A stretch of 64,000 nt of DNA from Nicotiana tabacum (GCF_000715075.1 NC_134089.1:102059157-102123156), one strand, 5' to 3'. Counted from the first letter of the stretch, positions 34,314 to 45,740 are shown. Translations and numbers: made by a program. Notes: generated by a model not told the origin, from the letters alone.

Positions 34314-34830
34314 ATGCTTGAAGCTTTAGAGGTCCAAAAAGCCTCAGAAGTTAATGAGAGCCAAGAATTCTCCTTAGATGAGGAAGCCGAAAATCCTTTC
34401 TTGGCGCTTGATCAAAACCAAGAAGAACTCTCAAATGCTCAAGATGAGAAGATTATTCTCATGTTGGAGACTATTCTTGAAAATGAGGAGAAGCACAACT
34501 TTGCACTCGAGGATTTGAAACAAGGCTTGACTTACAATGATGAACATATCTACACTTTGGAAGAGCAAATGAAAATATTGGTCGAGGCTCACTATGCCCA
34601 CCAACTTGAGAGTGTGGAAGGAAGCCAAGAAGAGTCCAATTCTGAGGAAGAAAGTGAGCTTTACTTTGAGGATTAGAGAATTGAACATCCGCCAACCGAC
34701 TCCATGAGTGTTAGTGATGCCAAGAAAAATATGGAATTAGAGTCAACCGGTGTAAATGAAAATTTGGTTGAGATTGACTCTAGTCCGGGGGAAAAGGGAT
34801 GTCAAAATCCGAGAAGTGTTGCAATTTGGA
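34314..34830 (+). pseudogene. ORF1 acidic coiled-coil fragment, unit C
   Basis: This is a copy of the unit B fragment with the same 5' junction (ATTCCCGATGCATCC joined to the coil). It is open from 34314 to a TAG at 34674-34676 inside ELYFED, then continues in frame with PPTDSMSV and ELESTGVNEN before a frameshift. Fewer stops than in unit B. The 444-bp open frame beginning at 34233 starts in LTR sequence, so its first 27 residues are not part of the protein. Confidence 0.6.
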
Positions 34831-35138
34831 GGTTTGAAGTCACATTCTAAGAATTTTCCATCATTAGAATTGATTGGTTGATATGGAAGTTGAACTACAC
34901 GAATAAATGGAGGGTTGCGATGAGGAAAAACTCATGCCATACATTTTACACTTTGAGGGAAAAACAAGGCAAAATAACATTCCTCACATGAGAGCCAAGA
35001 AGTGCAAAATGAAAAATTTAAGGCTTGGCTTGATCATCGACTTACCACACCCCATCGCTCGTGGTCACAAGATTGATTCCAAGCTAGGTGCCCAGTTCAT
35101 ATCATCCAAGTGGCGAGAAAAGTGGTAAAGTTGACTTG

Positions 35139-35186
35139 CGTTGTGCCATGATATTAAATGCGGCGCTTGGTGGGAGGCAACCCATT
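35139..35186 (+). other. conserved double-hairpin block (unit C, decayed)
   Basis: It reads GCGTTGTGCCATGATATT in place of the palindrome (losses at CpG), followed by GGTGGG-AGGCAA-CCCATT (35169-35186). Confidence 0.65.
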
Positions 35187-35334
35187 GTTTTTTCAAAATT
35201 TTTGGACATTTGAGAATTTTTTTTAGAATAGCTTAGTATATTATTTTTGACTAATCTGCCAAGTTTTAGATTTTTTGGAGTTGATTTGAGCAGGTCGGGG
35301 TGATCCGGAGGGCCAAAACCAGCGGCTACAAAAT

Positions 35335-35510
35335 CTATGTATCAACCGTCTTGTGTAACCGCATATGCAGATTTTTGACCGCAGATGCGGTCACGCAGAA
35401 GCGTGATTCCAACCGCAAATGCGTTCAATCTCGCAGAAGCGGCAAGCTAGCCGTAGAAGTGGAGCCGCAGATGCGGTGAAATACCGCATATGCGAAAATC
35501 ATGCAGGTCT
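35335..35510 (+). repeat. inverted-repeat word array, T dialect (unit C, after ORF1)
   Basis: About eight words such as CCGC-AGAT-GCGG, CGC-AGAA-GCG and CCGC-AAAT-GCG. It is homologous to 28590-28750 but contains an additional word pair around 35445-35475. Confidence 0.7.
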
Positions 35511-36040
35511 TAAATTAAAAAAATAGAAGTCTCATTCCTTCACAGTTATATTCTGCACTTGCTTTTATGCTCCCCCATCCCTAAAATCCCCATCTCCAAG
35601 ACTCAGGTAATTTCCTCTTAATCCTCATCTACTTCTCTTCTTTTTTCTTTCTTTCTATCTTCTTCTCCATTGCCAACATGCCACATTTGTTTTATTTTAT
35701 TTTATTTGATGTTTTTTATTCTCAATTTCATTGCTGTTAGTTTTAGGAAGTGAGGGACATTGGTTGAGAGATTCATGTGTGTGCTGCTAGTGTTGGATCA
35801 CATTTATGGGAAATCTAATTACCCAAATTGTGTGAATAAGAGGCCATTTTAAAGTGCTTGCAAGATGTTCGACAAATTGCTTTAAAGAAAATCTCTTGCT
35901 AAATACCACAAAGTCGGTCTTATTAGAATCAAAATTTCATGTAGTGCACTAATTTAGAAGTCTTGAGTATAAATTAGGCGCCAACATCGGGTCTAAAATT
36001 GAAAAATGAATGAAATTCTGGGCAGTTGCACAATATGACG
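35511..36040 (+). other. non-coding region between the two word arrays, unit C
   Basis: It is homologous to 28751-29320 and shorter in the pyrimidine-rich part. No gene is seen. Confidence 0.55.
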
Positions 36041-36200
36041 AACACCGCAGATGCAGTCAATTTTCCACAGAAGCGATTTCGCACCTGTGTTGACTGTTCC
36101 GCAGGTGCGATTTCTGGAAGCTTGAGCAAAATCGCAGATGTGGTTGAAATTCCGTAGAAGCGGATCCGCTCCTGCGGTCACTGTTTCGCAGATGCAAAAA
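36040..36200 (+). repeat. inverted-repeat word array, T dialect (unit C, before ORF2)
   Basis: It is homologous to 29325-29480, with words such as ACCGC-AGAT-GC, TTCGC-ACCT-GTG and TCCGC-AGGT-GCGA. It lies about 160 bp upstream of the ORF2 ATG at 36358. Confidence 0.7.
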
Positions 36201-36357
36201 CTGGGCAGAAATGCTAATTCCAGTAGCTTTGCAACAGGGCCTTCCCGGGCCCATTCAACCTGATTCTTTGGCCTAATTGCAGTGTTTTCAGTTGCTTAAC
36301 TTTATTTTGTTTCCCGATTGACTTTGTTTTGATTTTATAAAGGTACTTTGAGCTAAA

Positions 36358-37709
36358 ATGGACCCGAACATGAGCGGAAAACAACATGAAATTGAGGAGG
36401 AGGTTGAGGAACCGTATGATGAATCACGCTTCATGTCAGTTGACTGTCAGCGTAGATATTTGGACAACCTCATTAACAAAAGGATAGTGCTTGAAAGGGG
36501 ATCAATGAAGAAAAATTGGCCGTGAATCTCCCAGATTTCTATGCCTGTCTCCATGCATCTGGATGGTCATGCTTCATTCCCACTCCATGCAAAGCTAATG
36601 AAGAGTGGGTTCGCGAATTCTACGCTAACCTTAAGCGCACAAATTTTGCCAGCCCACAAGTCGTCATCAGGGGAAAATTGGTAAGGTTTGGGATAGAGCA
36701 GATAAATGACACTCTTGGTATTCACAACTATCCAATGGAGCCGGTGCAAGAGAAAGATCAGTGTGACAATGGAGAATGGCTTGTCTCCAAACTCTACCCT
36801 CTTAGCCTGAGAGCCAAATGGGGAAATAGGAGAAAATGTTTGCGGTCAATTGACTTCACAACTGAGGTAAAAATGTGGATGTACATCATATGCAACAGGG
36901 TCTCTCCTTGTGGAAACGTCTCAGATGTCTACTACACCAGGGCTTTGATTATTGCATGCCTCCTGGACGACATTCCTGTGAATGTCGGGTACTACATCAT
37001 GCAGGAGCTGAAGGAGTATTTGTGAGACAAGGATGCAGGGATGGTGTTACCTTCATTGGTCACATAGCTATGCATGAGAGCAGAGGTTGAGGTGCGTGGC
37101 ACCGATCGATGGCTACCAACTGATAAACCTTTTCATCCACTAAGAGTGACAGGAGAGGGTAGTGCAGTCAAGAGCAGGAAAAGGAAAGTCACCACCACGA
37201 CTGCTGGTTCAGAGTCATGTTCACAGGCAGCTACACCTGAGGGACCATTTGGGGTGATAAACTTCAAGCTTGTATCTATTCGGGAGTTAGTGTCACAGCT
37301 TCCGAGTAGGCTTTCATCCTTCCAGCCTGGGCCTTCGTACTTCTCCAGGGACGAAAAGAAGAGTTACTTAGATGTTCAGAAGAGTCAGAAAGATTCTCAT
37401 GAGAAGATAGCAGCATTAGTGACCAGACTTGAGGCAGCCTACGACACTTTGGCCAAGGCACATGCAGATCTCCAGTGAGACTTCGAGAAGGAGAAGAAGA
37501 AGAACAAGAAGAAGAGCAAGTTCATGATAAAAATGTGGAGAGTCATAAAGGCCATCTTCAAATGGGGAAACCTAGGCAAGAAGATACCAGTGACGGACAA
37601 AGACGATAGCGAGAAGAATTCCTTCATGTCAGAGGCTGTTGGTGATGGTGGTGATGATGGTGAGGAGGAGACTGATGATGATGAGGCCACAAGAGATGCA
37701 CATCATTGA
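36358..37709 (+). pseudogene. ORF2 of unit C (plant retroelement domain protein), frameshifted
   Basis: It starts MDPNMSGKQ at 36358. A one-base loss near 36497 shifts the frame, and the conserved domain is then open from 36516 to 37025 (DFYACLHASGWSCF, EFYANLKRTNFAS, DTLGIHNYP, YIICNRVSPCGN, YYIMQELKEYL). After stops at about 37023 and 37068 a further open stretch (37074-37478) encodes a Ser/Pro-rich linker and a coiled coil (IAALVTRLEAAYDTLAKAHADLQ). The last part (37479-37709) encodes a Lys-rich segment and an acidic tail (DGEEETDDDEATRD). It supplies the C-terminal two thirds in better state than units A and B. Product and role as for 29638-30990; uncertain. Confidence 0.7.
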
Positions 37710-39475
37710 TCAGCTGTCCCACAGTCTGCTAGTCTGATGCAGACATCAGGGAGACCCTCAAACTATTTATGTTTTATATTTGATATTGGGCAGTGAGGAC
37801 ACTGCAATGTTCTTAGTTGGGGGTGGCTGTACGGGTATACTGTATTCATGTTATGATACTATGTGCCCTTGCCGGGCTTATTATTGTGTTGTTGTGGATA
37901 TTGTGTGCCTTTCCGGGCTATTTTGTGTAGCAGGTGCTCTTGCTGAGCTTGGTGTGATTAGTCTATTGTTATCTTTCTTTCGATTTTATTTTCTTTAGTA
38001 GCTTGTTGTTATTAGTATTAGTCGCTTTTATTTTAGTATCCTTTTTAGTAGTGTTGTTTTCTTTTATTTTTATTTCCTTAAGTAATACTTCCTAGGGTTT
38101 TTTTCATGCTACGGTTCTTTCCCAAGGAACATTTTTGAAGTGAACTGGGTGACTTTTCCCTATGATAGATGGCGTGACAACTTTCTTAAGGGAATTAGTC
38201 TTGTTTTGCTTGGAGGAGACTTTTGGATTATTTGGTACTAATAAAATTAGTCTCTTGTATGTGAAATGTGAATTAAGCATACCCCTCCAAATTTTGATTT
38301 TGAACTAAAACAAGTTAGTTGCATGGTGAAGAATAAGTTTTATGATAAATTTTTGGCTCTTTTAGTGACTCTTTGCACACTAGTTTGAATAATATTGCTC
38401 TAGATGCTATTATTAGAAAATGAAATTGATCCATCATGATTAGTTCATGTGCCATGTGTGTTAGTGTTTGTACAAATAAATCTTGTGTTTACTTCTATCA
38501 TCTAGAACTTGCCTGGTTGGTCTTTCAACGCTAATGATAGTATGTTTGGTTGGAGGGATGATCTTAGGCATTCTTTGTTTTATTTGCAAAACCTCTTTAG
38601 CTTTTCAAGCCTACCATTGCATAAATAATATCACTAGTATCCGATTTGAGCCTTTAACCTTTTCTTTGGCCACCTCATTACAAACATTTCCCCTTTTGTA
38701 AAATAATTCCCTCTTTTGAACCCATCCCTCCTTGAACATTGAGAATGAGGCTAAAAGCCTAAGTTGGAGGTGTGGTGTCAAAGTGGAAATTGGTAAGGTT
38801 GTACATTGAGTGTAGGATCATATACCTCAAAGTGTTTGTATTAAATTATTCAAGCTCCAAAAGAAAAATATGTTTATAAGAAAAAAAAATAGAGAAATAT
38901 TTGTATGTATATAAATTATGGAGCCTTGAAAAAAAATTAGAGAGGTATTTAAGGTGGTTCTATATTGGGAACTAGATGCCAATGAGGCTATGTGGGTTGA
39001 AAAGAAACAAAGTGCAAAAAGAATAACAAATGTGAGTAGTGTTCAAGGAGGATGAAGTAACTTGTATCCATATTCTTTTCCGACCCTTCCCTAAACCTAC
39101 ATTACAAGCTTAAAAAGTCCTTATGGGACCTCCAACTGAATGCTCTTGAATAGGCGATGAATTAAAATAAGGGCAAGCTTATGGTATGAGACATTGTAAC
39201 ACTTGAAATTTTTTGTGAGAGTGAGTGTTTTTGTAAATTTGTCCCTTATGTTGTATTGTAAATATAGTAATTTTGGAACTTTCTTTCTTGTAAGCGCACA
39301 TGAATTCAGAAGGATTGGTGAAATTTGAGTAAGTTGAGCATATGTAGTGGACTAGTGCTTTTGAGTCACTTCTTGAGGCTTATTCTTGTCACTTGATTAT
39401 TTTTGAAACTCCCTTGCACATTCTTGAAGTTGCTTTTAAACGAGGGAGTCATTCGGGAAAGATACACATACTTGA
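37710..39475 (+). mobile_element. unit C 3' untranslated region, interrupted
   Basis: Non-coding, homologous to 30991-32760. It carries the purine-rich words TTAGTTGGGGGTGGC near 37818 and CTAAGTTGGAGGTGTGG near 38760. It is interrupted at 39480/39481 by the Tekay element and resumes at 50779-50844 before Ogre2. Confidence 0.7.
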
Positions 39476-39480
39476 GCCTA
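39476..39480. repeat. target-site duplication GCCTA, left copy (Tekay element)
   Basis: GCCTA precedes the LTR start here and follows the LTR end at 50774-50778. Unit B has a single GCCTA at the homologous place (near 32760). Confidence 0.95.
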
Positions 39481-40147
39481 TGTCACGACACTAGTTCGCC
39501 CTCCGTGAACTGTCGTGACGGCACCTAGTCTCTACGACTAGGTAAGCCTAACAAGTGCGGAAACAAATCAAAACTTGCGAAAATATAAATTTAAAACCAA
39601 TAATACTAGAAAGAAACGGATTAAAAAGATGTCGTTTGTCATATACACCACAATATCCCAAAACTCTACATCACTATCCCAAAACCCGAAAACTTACGGG
39701 AACACAAGCTGAAAAATATATAGTAAAATGCTCTAACTCCGGAATGTCTACATTGACAGTATGATAGAAGGTCTACCACTACAAGATAGAATGAAGATGG
39801 AGACTCTTCGGTCTGTGGACGCAGCAGATGTACCTCGAAGTCTCCAAAAGCTCTCCCTGCCTCAAGGACGGTAAGCCTGTGCAGAGGTACCTGGATCTGC
39901 ACATGAAAAACATGCAGATAAAGGGCATGAGTACACCACAACAGTACTCAGTAAGTGCTAATCCAAACCTCGGTCGGGTAGTGACGAGTAAGGTTAGGGC
40001 CCAACTAAGGTTAAATAAAATATAAGGTTGAACAATATGAAATGAAGCAGTATAAATAAGTGCAAAAATATCATAGAATGGAAGGAACAACAACAACTAG
40101 CTCAAAGACCACAAATCACGGAAGAAATACAGCTCAAGTCAGTAAAT

Positions 40148-40490
40148 GTCATTCGGGCACCTTCTAGGATACCGTCCTGTAGTCCCAATTACAACTGTCT
40201 AGTGGATCCCCCGGGATACCGTCCCGTAGTCCAACTACCAATGCGCGGGGATCTACCGGAATCCCGATGCATAGTCCCAAATGTAAATACCCAGTACTGG
40301 GGGGAATCTACCGGGTGCATTCCCGTAGTTCCATATAACTGTGCAGGGGATCTATCGGGAATCTAATCCTCAGTCCCAAAGTAAATGTGCAGGGGGATCT
40401 ATCGGGAATCTTACCTGCAATCCCAAAGTAAACAGACATGGGGGAGCTACCGAAATTCCACATCCGTAGTCCCAAAATAAATACACAGCA
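40148..40490 (-). repeat. tandem repeat with GGGATCTACCGGGAAT / CGTAGTCCC words, left LTR
   Basis: About seven degenerate units of 45-60 bp. Each pairs a GGGAT(C/A)(T/C)ACCG word with a following (C)GTAGTCCC word, so GGGA and TCCC bracket each unit. The homologous block in the right LTR (48602-48985) has one more unit. Confidence 0.8.
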
Positions 40491-41330
40491 GCAACAGGAA
40501 GATAAACAAAAATAGCAAAATTCATATTAAGGCAATAAGTGATTCTAGCCTAGCATGCTGCATACACTTCAAGTAAGGCAGGTTAAATCAAATGAAGTAA
40601 TTAAGTCACTTAGACATGCTTTCCTAAGCTAACAACATGCTTAATAGTGCAAGTAATAGAAACAGGAAAGGAAACATACTAGTAAGCACTTAAAGAAAAC
40701 TAGATTTTCAACAATCAGCACAAGTATGCACTAATCACCTCATGTACAATGCATTTCAATTACCAAATATACTAATCCTAAGGGGAAGGTCCCCCACATA
40801 AGGTTAGACAAGCCACTTACCTCGAGCAAGCTCAAACTCAACCCGAAATCATGCTTTTGCCACGAGTATCCGACTTCAAATGGCCCAAATCTATTCAATT
40901 CAATTGCATATTGTAAATAACACCTCAAGTGACTGATTCTATAATTTAATTCAAAGCTAATACGCAAAATTAGGTAAAATAACCAAAATTCCCCTCAGGC
41001 CCACGTCTCGGAATCGAGTGAAAGTTATATTTTCAGAAACCTCGTACTCTCACGAGTCTATACATAATAAGAACACTGAAATCGGAGTCCAAATGGCCCC
41101 TCAAATCCTCATTTAAAGGTCTCTTAAACTCAAGCCCTAATTACCCCTTTCTCCCAAATTTCTCACCATTATTTAGGTTTTTAATCATATGAAAATGAGT
41201 TATAAAGTCAAGAACGTTACCTCCAAGTGATTCCCCTTTGTTTTCCTGAAAAGCCTCTCTCAAAAGCTTCAAACTCGGATGAAAATGGTGGAAGAATAGC
41301 TAAATTTTGCAAAGGCAACTATTTATATGT

Positions 41331-41337
41331 TCTGCCC
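41331..41337 (-). promoter_or_regulatory. probable TATA box, Tekay left LTR
   Basis: On the minus strand the sequence reads ATATAAATAG. It lies directly downstream, in element sense, of the word array 41340-41600. Identical sequence is in the right LTR at 49822-49828. Confidence 0.65.
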
Positions 41338-41339
41338 TG

Positions 41340-41600
41340 TGATTACTGCATTTGCGGCCCTAGGACCACATTTGCAGCCTCGCTTCTGCGGATCCTATGT
41401 CGCATCTGCGACTTCCATTTAAAAAGGCCAGGACCGCATTTGCGCATTTTTTTCGCATCTGCGAAACCGCTTCTGCGGTATAACTTCTGCATCTACGAAA
41501 TCTGAAGGGAAAGTCAAGAATCCACTTCTGCGGTCTCCATGCCGCTTATGAGGCTCCGCATTTGCGGGCATTTGCGGAACCCCAACTGCAAGTGCGGTTA
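41340..41600 (-). repeat. inverted-repeat word array, T dialect (Tekay left LTR)
   Basis: Perfect-arm words: GTCGC-ATCT-GCGAC (41399-41412), TTTCGC-ATCT-GCGAAA (41451-41466) and ACCGC-TTCT-GCGGT (41466-41479), plus decayed words. The same vocabulary as in the Athila-like LTRs, although the LTRs are otherwise unrelated. Confidence 0.85.
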
Positions 41601-42286
41601 TGACAGGTACCAGCAAAAATCTGCAATCTTTTAACTTTAAAATCTTTTCATCAACTATCCAAAATTATCCCGAGGCCCCCGGGACCTCAACCAAAAGCAC
41701 CAACATCACCTAATACTTTATTCCAACTTGTACCAATCCTTAAAACACCTAAATCAGCATCAGAAACTCAAATTAATCAAGGATTTAAGCCTAAGAACTC
41801 CAAATTACCTCAAAATACCCTTTCGATCAAAAGCTTAACCAAACCACGTCCGAATGACCTGAAATTTTGCACACACATCCCAAATGACATGACGGAGCTA
41901 CTAGAACTCTCGGAATTCCATTCCGAACCTCGGATCAGAACCTTACTATCGACCCAGAAACCTCAAAAATTCAACTTTCGGCATTTCATGCCCAGATTAG
42001 CTACGGACCTCTAAAACACACTCCAAACACGCTCCCAACCCCCGAAATCACTCAACTAAGCTAACGGGACCATCAGATTTCCATTCTGAGGCTGTCTTCA
42101 CACCGTTCCAACTACGGTCAACTTTCCAGCACTTAAGCTCTCATTTAGGGACTAAGTGTCCCAAAAATCTCCGAAACTCCAAAATTGAATGTCCTGACAA
42201 CCCAAAATAGCAGAAATAAACACGGGGGAAGCAGTTAATAGGGGATTGGGGTGTTAATTCTTAAGACGACCGGCTGGGTCGTCACA

Positions 42287-42302
42287 TCCTCTTACACTTA
42301 AA
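42287..42302 (-). other. polypurine tract of Tekay element
   Basis: On the minus strand TTAAGTGTAAGAGGA directly precedes the LTR start TGTGACGAC. The tract places the internal region to the right. Confidence 0.65.
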
Positions 42303-42349
42303 CATTCGTTTGTCTTCGAACGAGCATAGAGACATACCTAAAGTAATGA

Positions 42350-43765
42350 AAGGATGAGGGTAACGGCTGCGCATATCCTGCTCGGTCTCCTAGGTTGCCT
42401 CCTCGACCGGCTGACCCCGCCACTGAACCTTTACTGATGCAATATTCTTTGACCTCAACTTTCTGACACGCCTATCCAATATAGCCACTGGCTCCTCACC
42501 ATAGGATAGATCCTTGTCCAACTGGACTGAACTGAAATCCAACACGTACGATGGATTACCATGATACCTCCGGAGCATCGAAACATGAAATACTGGATGA
42601 ATTTCTGCCAAGTTGGGAGGTAAGGCAAGCTCATAAGAAACCTCCTCAACACGCCTCAATATCTCAAAAGGGCCAATAAACTTCGGACTCAACTTTCCTT
42701 TCTTTCCAAACCTCATGATGCTCTTCATAGACAAAAACCGAAGCAGAACCCGCTCTCCAACCATATAGGAAACATCACGAACCTTTCGGTCCGCATAGCT
42801 CTGCTGTTTGGACTGGGCTGTACAGAGTCTATCCTGAATCACCTTAACCTTCTCTAAAGCATACTGAACCAAATCTGTGCCCAATAGTCTGGCCTCACTT
42901 GGCTCAAACCAACCCACCGGAGATCTACACAACCTACCATATAAAGCCTCATATGGTGCCATCTGAATTTTGGACTGATAGTTGTTATTGTAATCAGACT
43001 CCGCCAATGGCAAAAACTAATCTCAAAACCCTCCAAACTCAATCACACATGCACAGAGCATATCCTCAAGTATCTAAATAGTGCACTCAGATTGTCCGTC
43101 CGTCTGAGGGTGAAATGTTGTACTCAACTCTACCCAAGTGCCCTACTCACACTGAATGGTCCTCCAAAACTGTGATGTAAACTGATACCTCTATCTGAAA
43201 TAATAGAAACTGGAATACCATACAGACGAACAATCTCCTGGATATAAATCTCTGTCAACCGCTCCGAAGAATAAGTAGTACATATAGGAATGAAATGAGC
43301 GGACTTGGTCAGCCGATCCACAACCACCCAAATAGCATCAAACTTATTCAAAGTCTGTGGGAGTCCAACTACAAAGTCCATGGTGATCCGCTCCCACTTC
43401 CACTTCGGAATCTCTATTTGCTGAAGTAACCCACCCAGCCTCTGGTGCTCATACTTTACCTGCTGACAGTTGAGGCACCTAGCTACAAATCCAACTGTAT
43501 ATTTCTTCATCCACCTCCACCAATAGTGCTGCCTCAAGTCCTGATATATCTTTGCGGCACCCGAATGGATGGAGTACCGCGAACTATGGGCCTCCTCTAG
43601 AATCAACTCTCGAAGACCATCAAAATTGGGTAAACAAATCTGGCCCTCCATCCTCAATACCCCATCATCTCCAATAGCCACATATATGGCATTACCGTGA
43701 TGAACCTTTGTCCTTGAGCACAAGTAAATGAGGGTCATCATACTACCGCTCCTTGATACGATCAA
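42350..43765 (-). pseudogene. pol: Tekay integrase with C-terminal chromodomain-like part, broken
   Basis: The minus-strand frame from 43765 encodes the zinc finger (H..H, HYWW, CLNCQ), then the catalytic core start WERITMDFVVGLPQ and the second acidic residue in VSIISDRG. A frameshift follows and the region with the third catalytic residue (about 43010-43140) is scrambled. The last frame (43013 to 42390) encodes YQSKIQMAPYEALYGR, the GKLSPKFIGPFEI (GPF/Y-type) motif and a chromodomain-like end (VRKLRSKNIASVKVQWRG). This C-terminus is typical of Tekay/Del chromoviruses, which target heterochromatin. Not functional in this copy. Confidence 0.9.
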
Positions 43766-44351
43766 ATAGGGAAGACCGATAAACCACGCAAGCTAGAACC
43801 CGACTGTGCTCCGAAAGATCCAATATCACAAACTGACTAGCTAAAGCCTGAACATCCATTTCCATAGTTCTCTCTAATGCTGGTAAATATGCCAAACTCC
43901 CCAAACTCTCCGCCCGGTGACTCAAGGCATCAGCCACTACATTGGCCTTACCCAGGTAATACAAAATAGTGATTTCATAATCCTTTAGCAACTCCAACCA
44001 CCTCCTTTGGTGCAAATTTAAGTCCTTTTGCTTGAATAAATGCTGCAAGCTCCGATTGTCTGTATAAATCTCATAGGGAACCCCATATAAATAATGGCGC
44101 CAAATCTTCAGGGCGTGAACAATGGCAGCTAACTCAAGGTCGTGAACAGGGTAATTCTTCTTGTGTATCTTCAACTGTTTGGATGCGTAAGAAATCACCC
44201 TACCGTCCTATATCAACACTGCTCCGAGGCCAACCCTCGAGGCATCGCAATAGACTGTGTAAGACCCCAAACCAGTAGACAATATCAAAACTGGTGCTGT
44301 AGTCAAAGTTGTCTTGAGCTTCTTAAAGCTTGCCTCACACTCCTCTGTCCA
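43743..44351 (-). pseudogene. pol: Tekay RNase H domain
   Basis: Minus-strand frame [10 protein letters not shown] near 44230, then a TAG at about 44206, then [36 protein letters not shown] and [11 protein letters not shown]. The usual acidic residues of RNase H are present (D in YCDAS, E in LELAAIV, D in YTDNRS and D in VADALS). The stop before this segment and the frame change after it break the polyprotein. Confidence 0.9.
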
Positions 44352-45740
44352 CTAAAATGGAGCACCCTTCTGGGTCAACCTAGTCATAGGGGCTGCAATC
44401 GATGAAAATCCCTCCACAAAACGACAGTAGTAGCCCGCCAAGCCAAGGAAACTGCGGATCTCTTTAGCGGAGTATGGTCTGGGCCAACTCAACACGACCT
44501 CTATCTTCTTCAGATCCACCCGAATACTCTCACTCGATACCACGTGGCCTAAGAATGCCACTGAATCCATCCAAAACTCACATTTCGAGAACTTAGCATA
44601 TAACTTCTTCTCTCTCAGAGTCTAAAGCACAGTCCTCAGGGGCTGCTCATGAACTTCCCGACTCCAGGAATACACCAGAATATCATCAATAAAAACAATG
44701 ATGAACGAGCCAAGATACAGCTGGAACATACTATGCATCAAATGCATAAAGGCTGTTAGGGCATTGGTTAGCCTAAATGACATAACAAGGAACTCATAAT
44801 GACCGTACCGAGTCCTGAAAGCAGTCTTCAGGATGTGTGGCTCCCAAATCATCAACTGATGGTAACCTAAGCGCAAATCAATCTTATAAAACACATGTGC
44901 ACCCTAAAGCTGGTCAAACAGATCATCAATACGAGGCAAAGGATAACGGTTCTTCACTGTAACCTTGTTCAACTGGTGATAATCAATACATATACGCATA
45001 GAACCATCCATTTTATTCACAAACAAGATAGGAGCACCCCAAGGTGGAACATTGGGTCGAATAAAACCCTTATCAAGCAATTCCTGTAACTGATCCTTCA
45101 ACTCAGAAGAAGCTATATGATACGGAGGAATAGAAATAGGCTGGGTGCCCGGCAACAGATCAATGCCAAAATCAATATCTCTATCAGGCAGCATGTCCGG
45201 AAGATCAGCTAGAAACACATCGGGAAAATCCCGTACTACTGGGACTGAATCAACTGAAGGGGTATCAATACTGACATCTCTCACATAAGCTAAATACGCA
45301 TCACACCCATTCTCAACCATATACTGAGCTTTAAGGAAGGAGATAACTCTACTGGTATTGTGATCTAAAGTACCACTCCACTCAACACGCGGTATATCTG
45401 GCATAGCCAGCGTCACGATTGTGGCGTGACAATCAAGAATAGCATAATGGGCTGACAACCAGTCCATGCCCAAGATAATATCAAAATCAACCATGCTAAG
45501 TAGCAATAAATTATCTCTAGTCTCAAAACCACAAACAATAACCAAACACGACCGATAAACGCGGTCCACAACGAGCGAATCTCCCATAGAAGTAGAAACA
45601 TAAATAGAAGAACACAAAGAATCTCGGGGCACACCTAAATGTGGAGCAAAATAAGAAGACACATAAGAGTAAGTGGAGCCTAGATTGAATAGAACCAATG
45701 CATCTCTGTGACAAACCAGTATAATACCTGTGATGATAAA
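44352..45740 (-). pseudogene. pol: Tekay protease and reverse transcriptase
   Basis: The minus-strand frame 45698-44904 starts in the protease: [12 protein letters not shown], where the active-site motif normally reads D-x-G-S/A, so the catalytic Asp is replaced by Asn. ILGMDWL follows. RT then begins ([39 protein letters not shown]). A TAG at the LFDQL(Q)GA site separates this from 44894-44622, which has [13 protein letters not shown] and the catalytic [10 protein letters not shown] further TAG at VL(Q)TLREKK leads to 44570-44352 with FLGHVV and FLGLAGYY. The stops at these sites are all TAG where CAG (Gln) is usual. Confidence 0.9.

Larger units (their letters stand above)
39481..42286 (-). 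mobile_element. Tekay-like LTR, left copy (3' LTR in element sense)
   Basis: The 2,806-bp LTR's plus-strand ends are TGTCACGAC and GTCGTCACA. A tandem-repeat block lies at 40148-40490, a T-dialect word array at 41340-41600, and TATA-type ATTTATA (TATAAAT on the minus strand) at 41331-41337. It differs from the right LTR by many substitutions and several indels, so the insertion is not recent. No gene is inside. Confidence 0.95.

Noticed and set aside
42390..45740. Endogenous pararetrovirus
   Set aside because: Integrase, chromodomain-like end, LTRs, polypurine tract and target duplication are present. It is a Ty3/gypsy element; no movement-protein or coat-type motif was seen.
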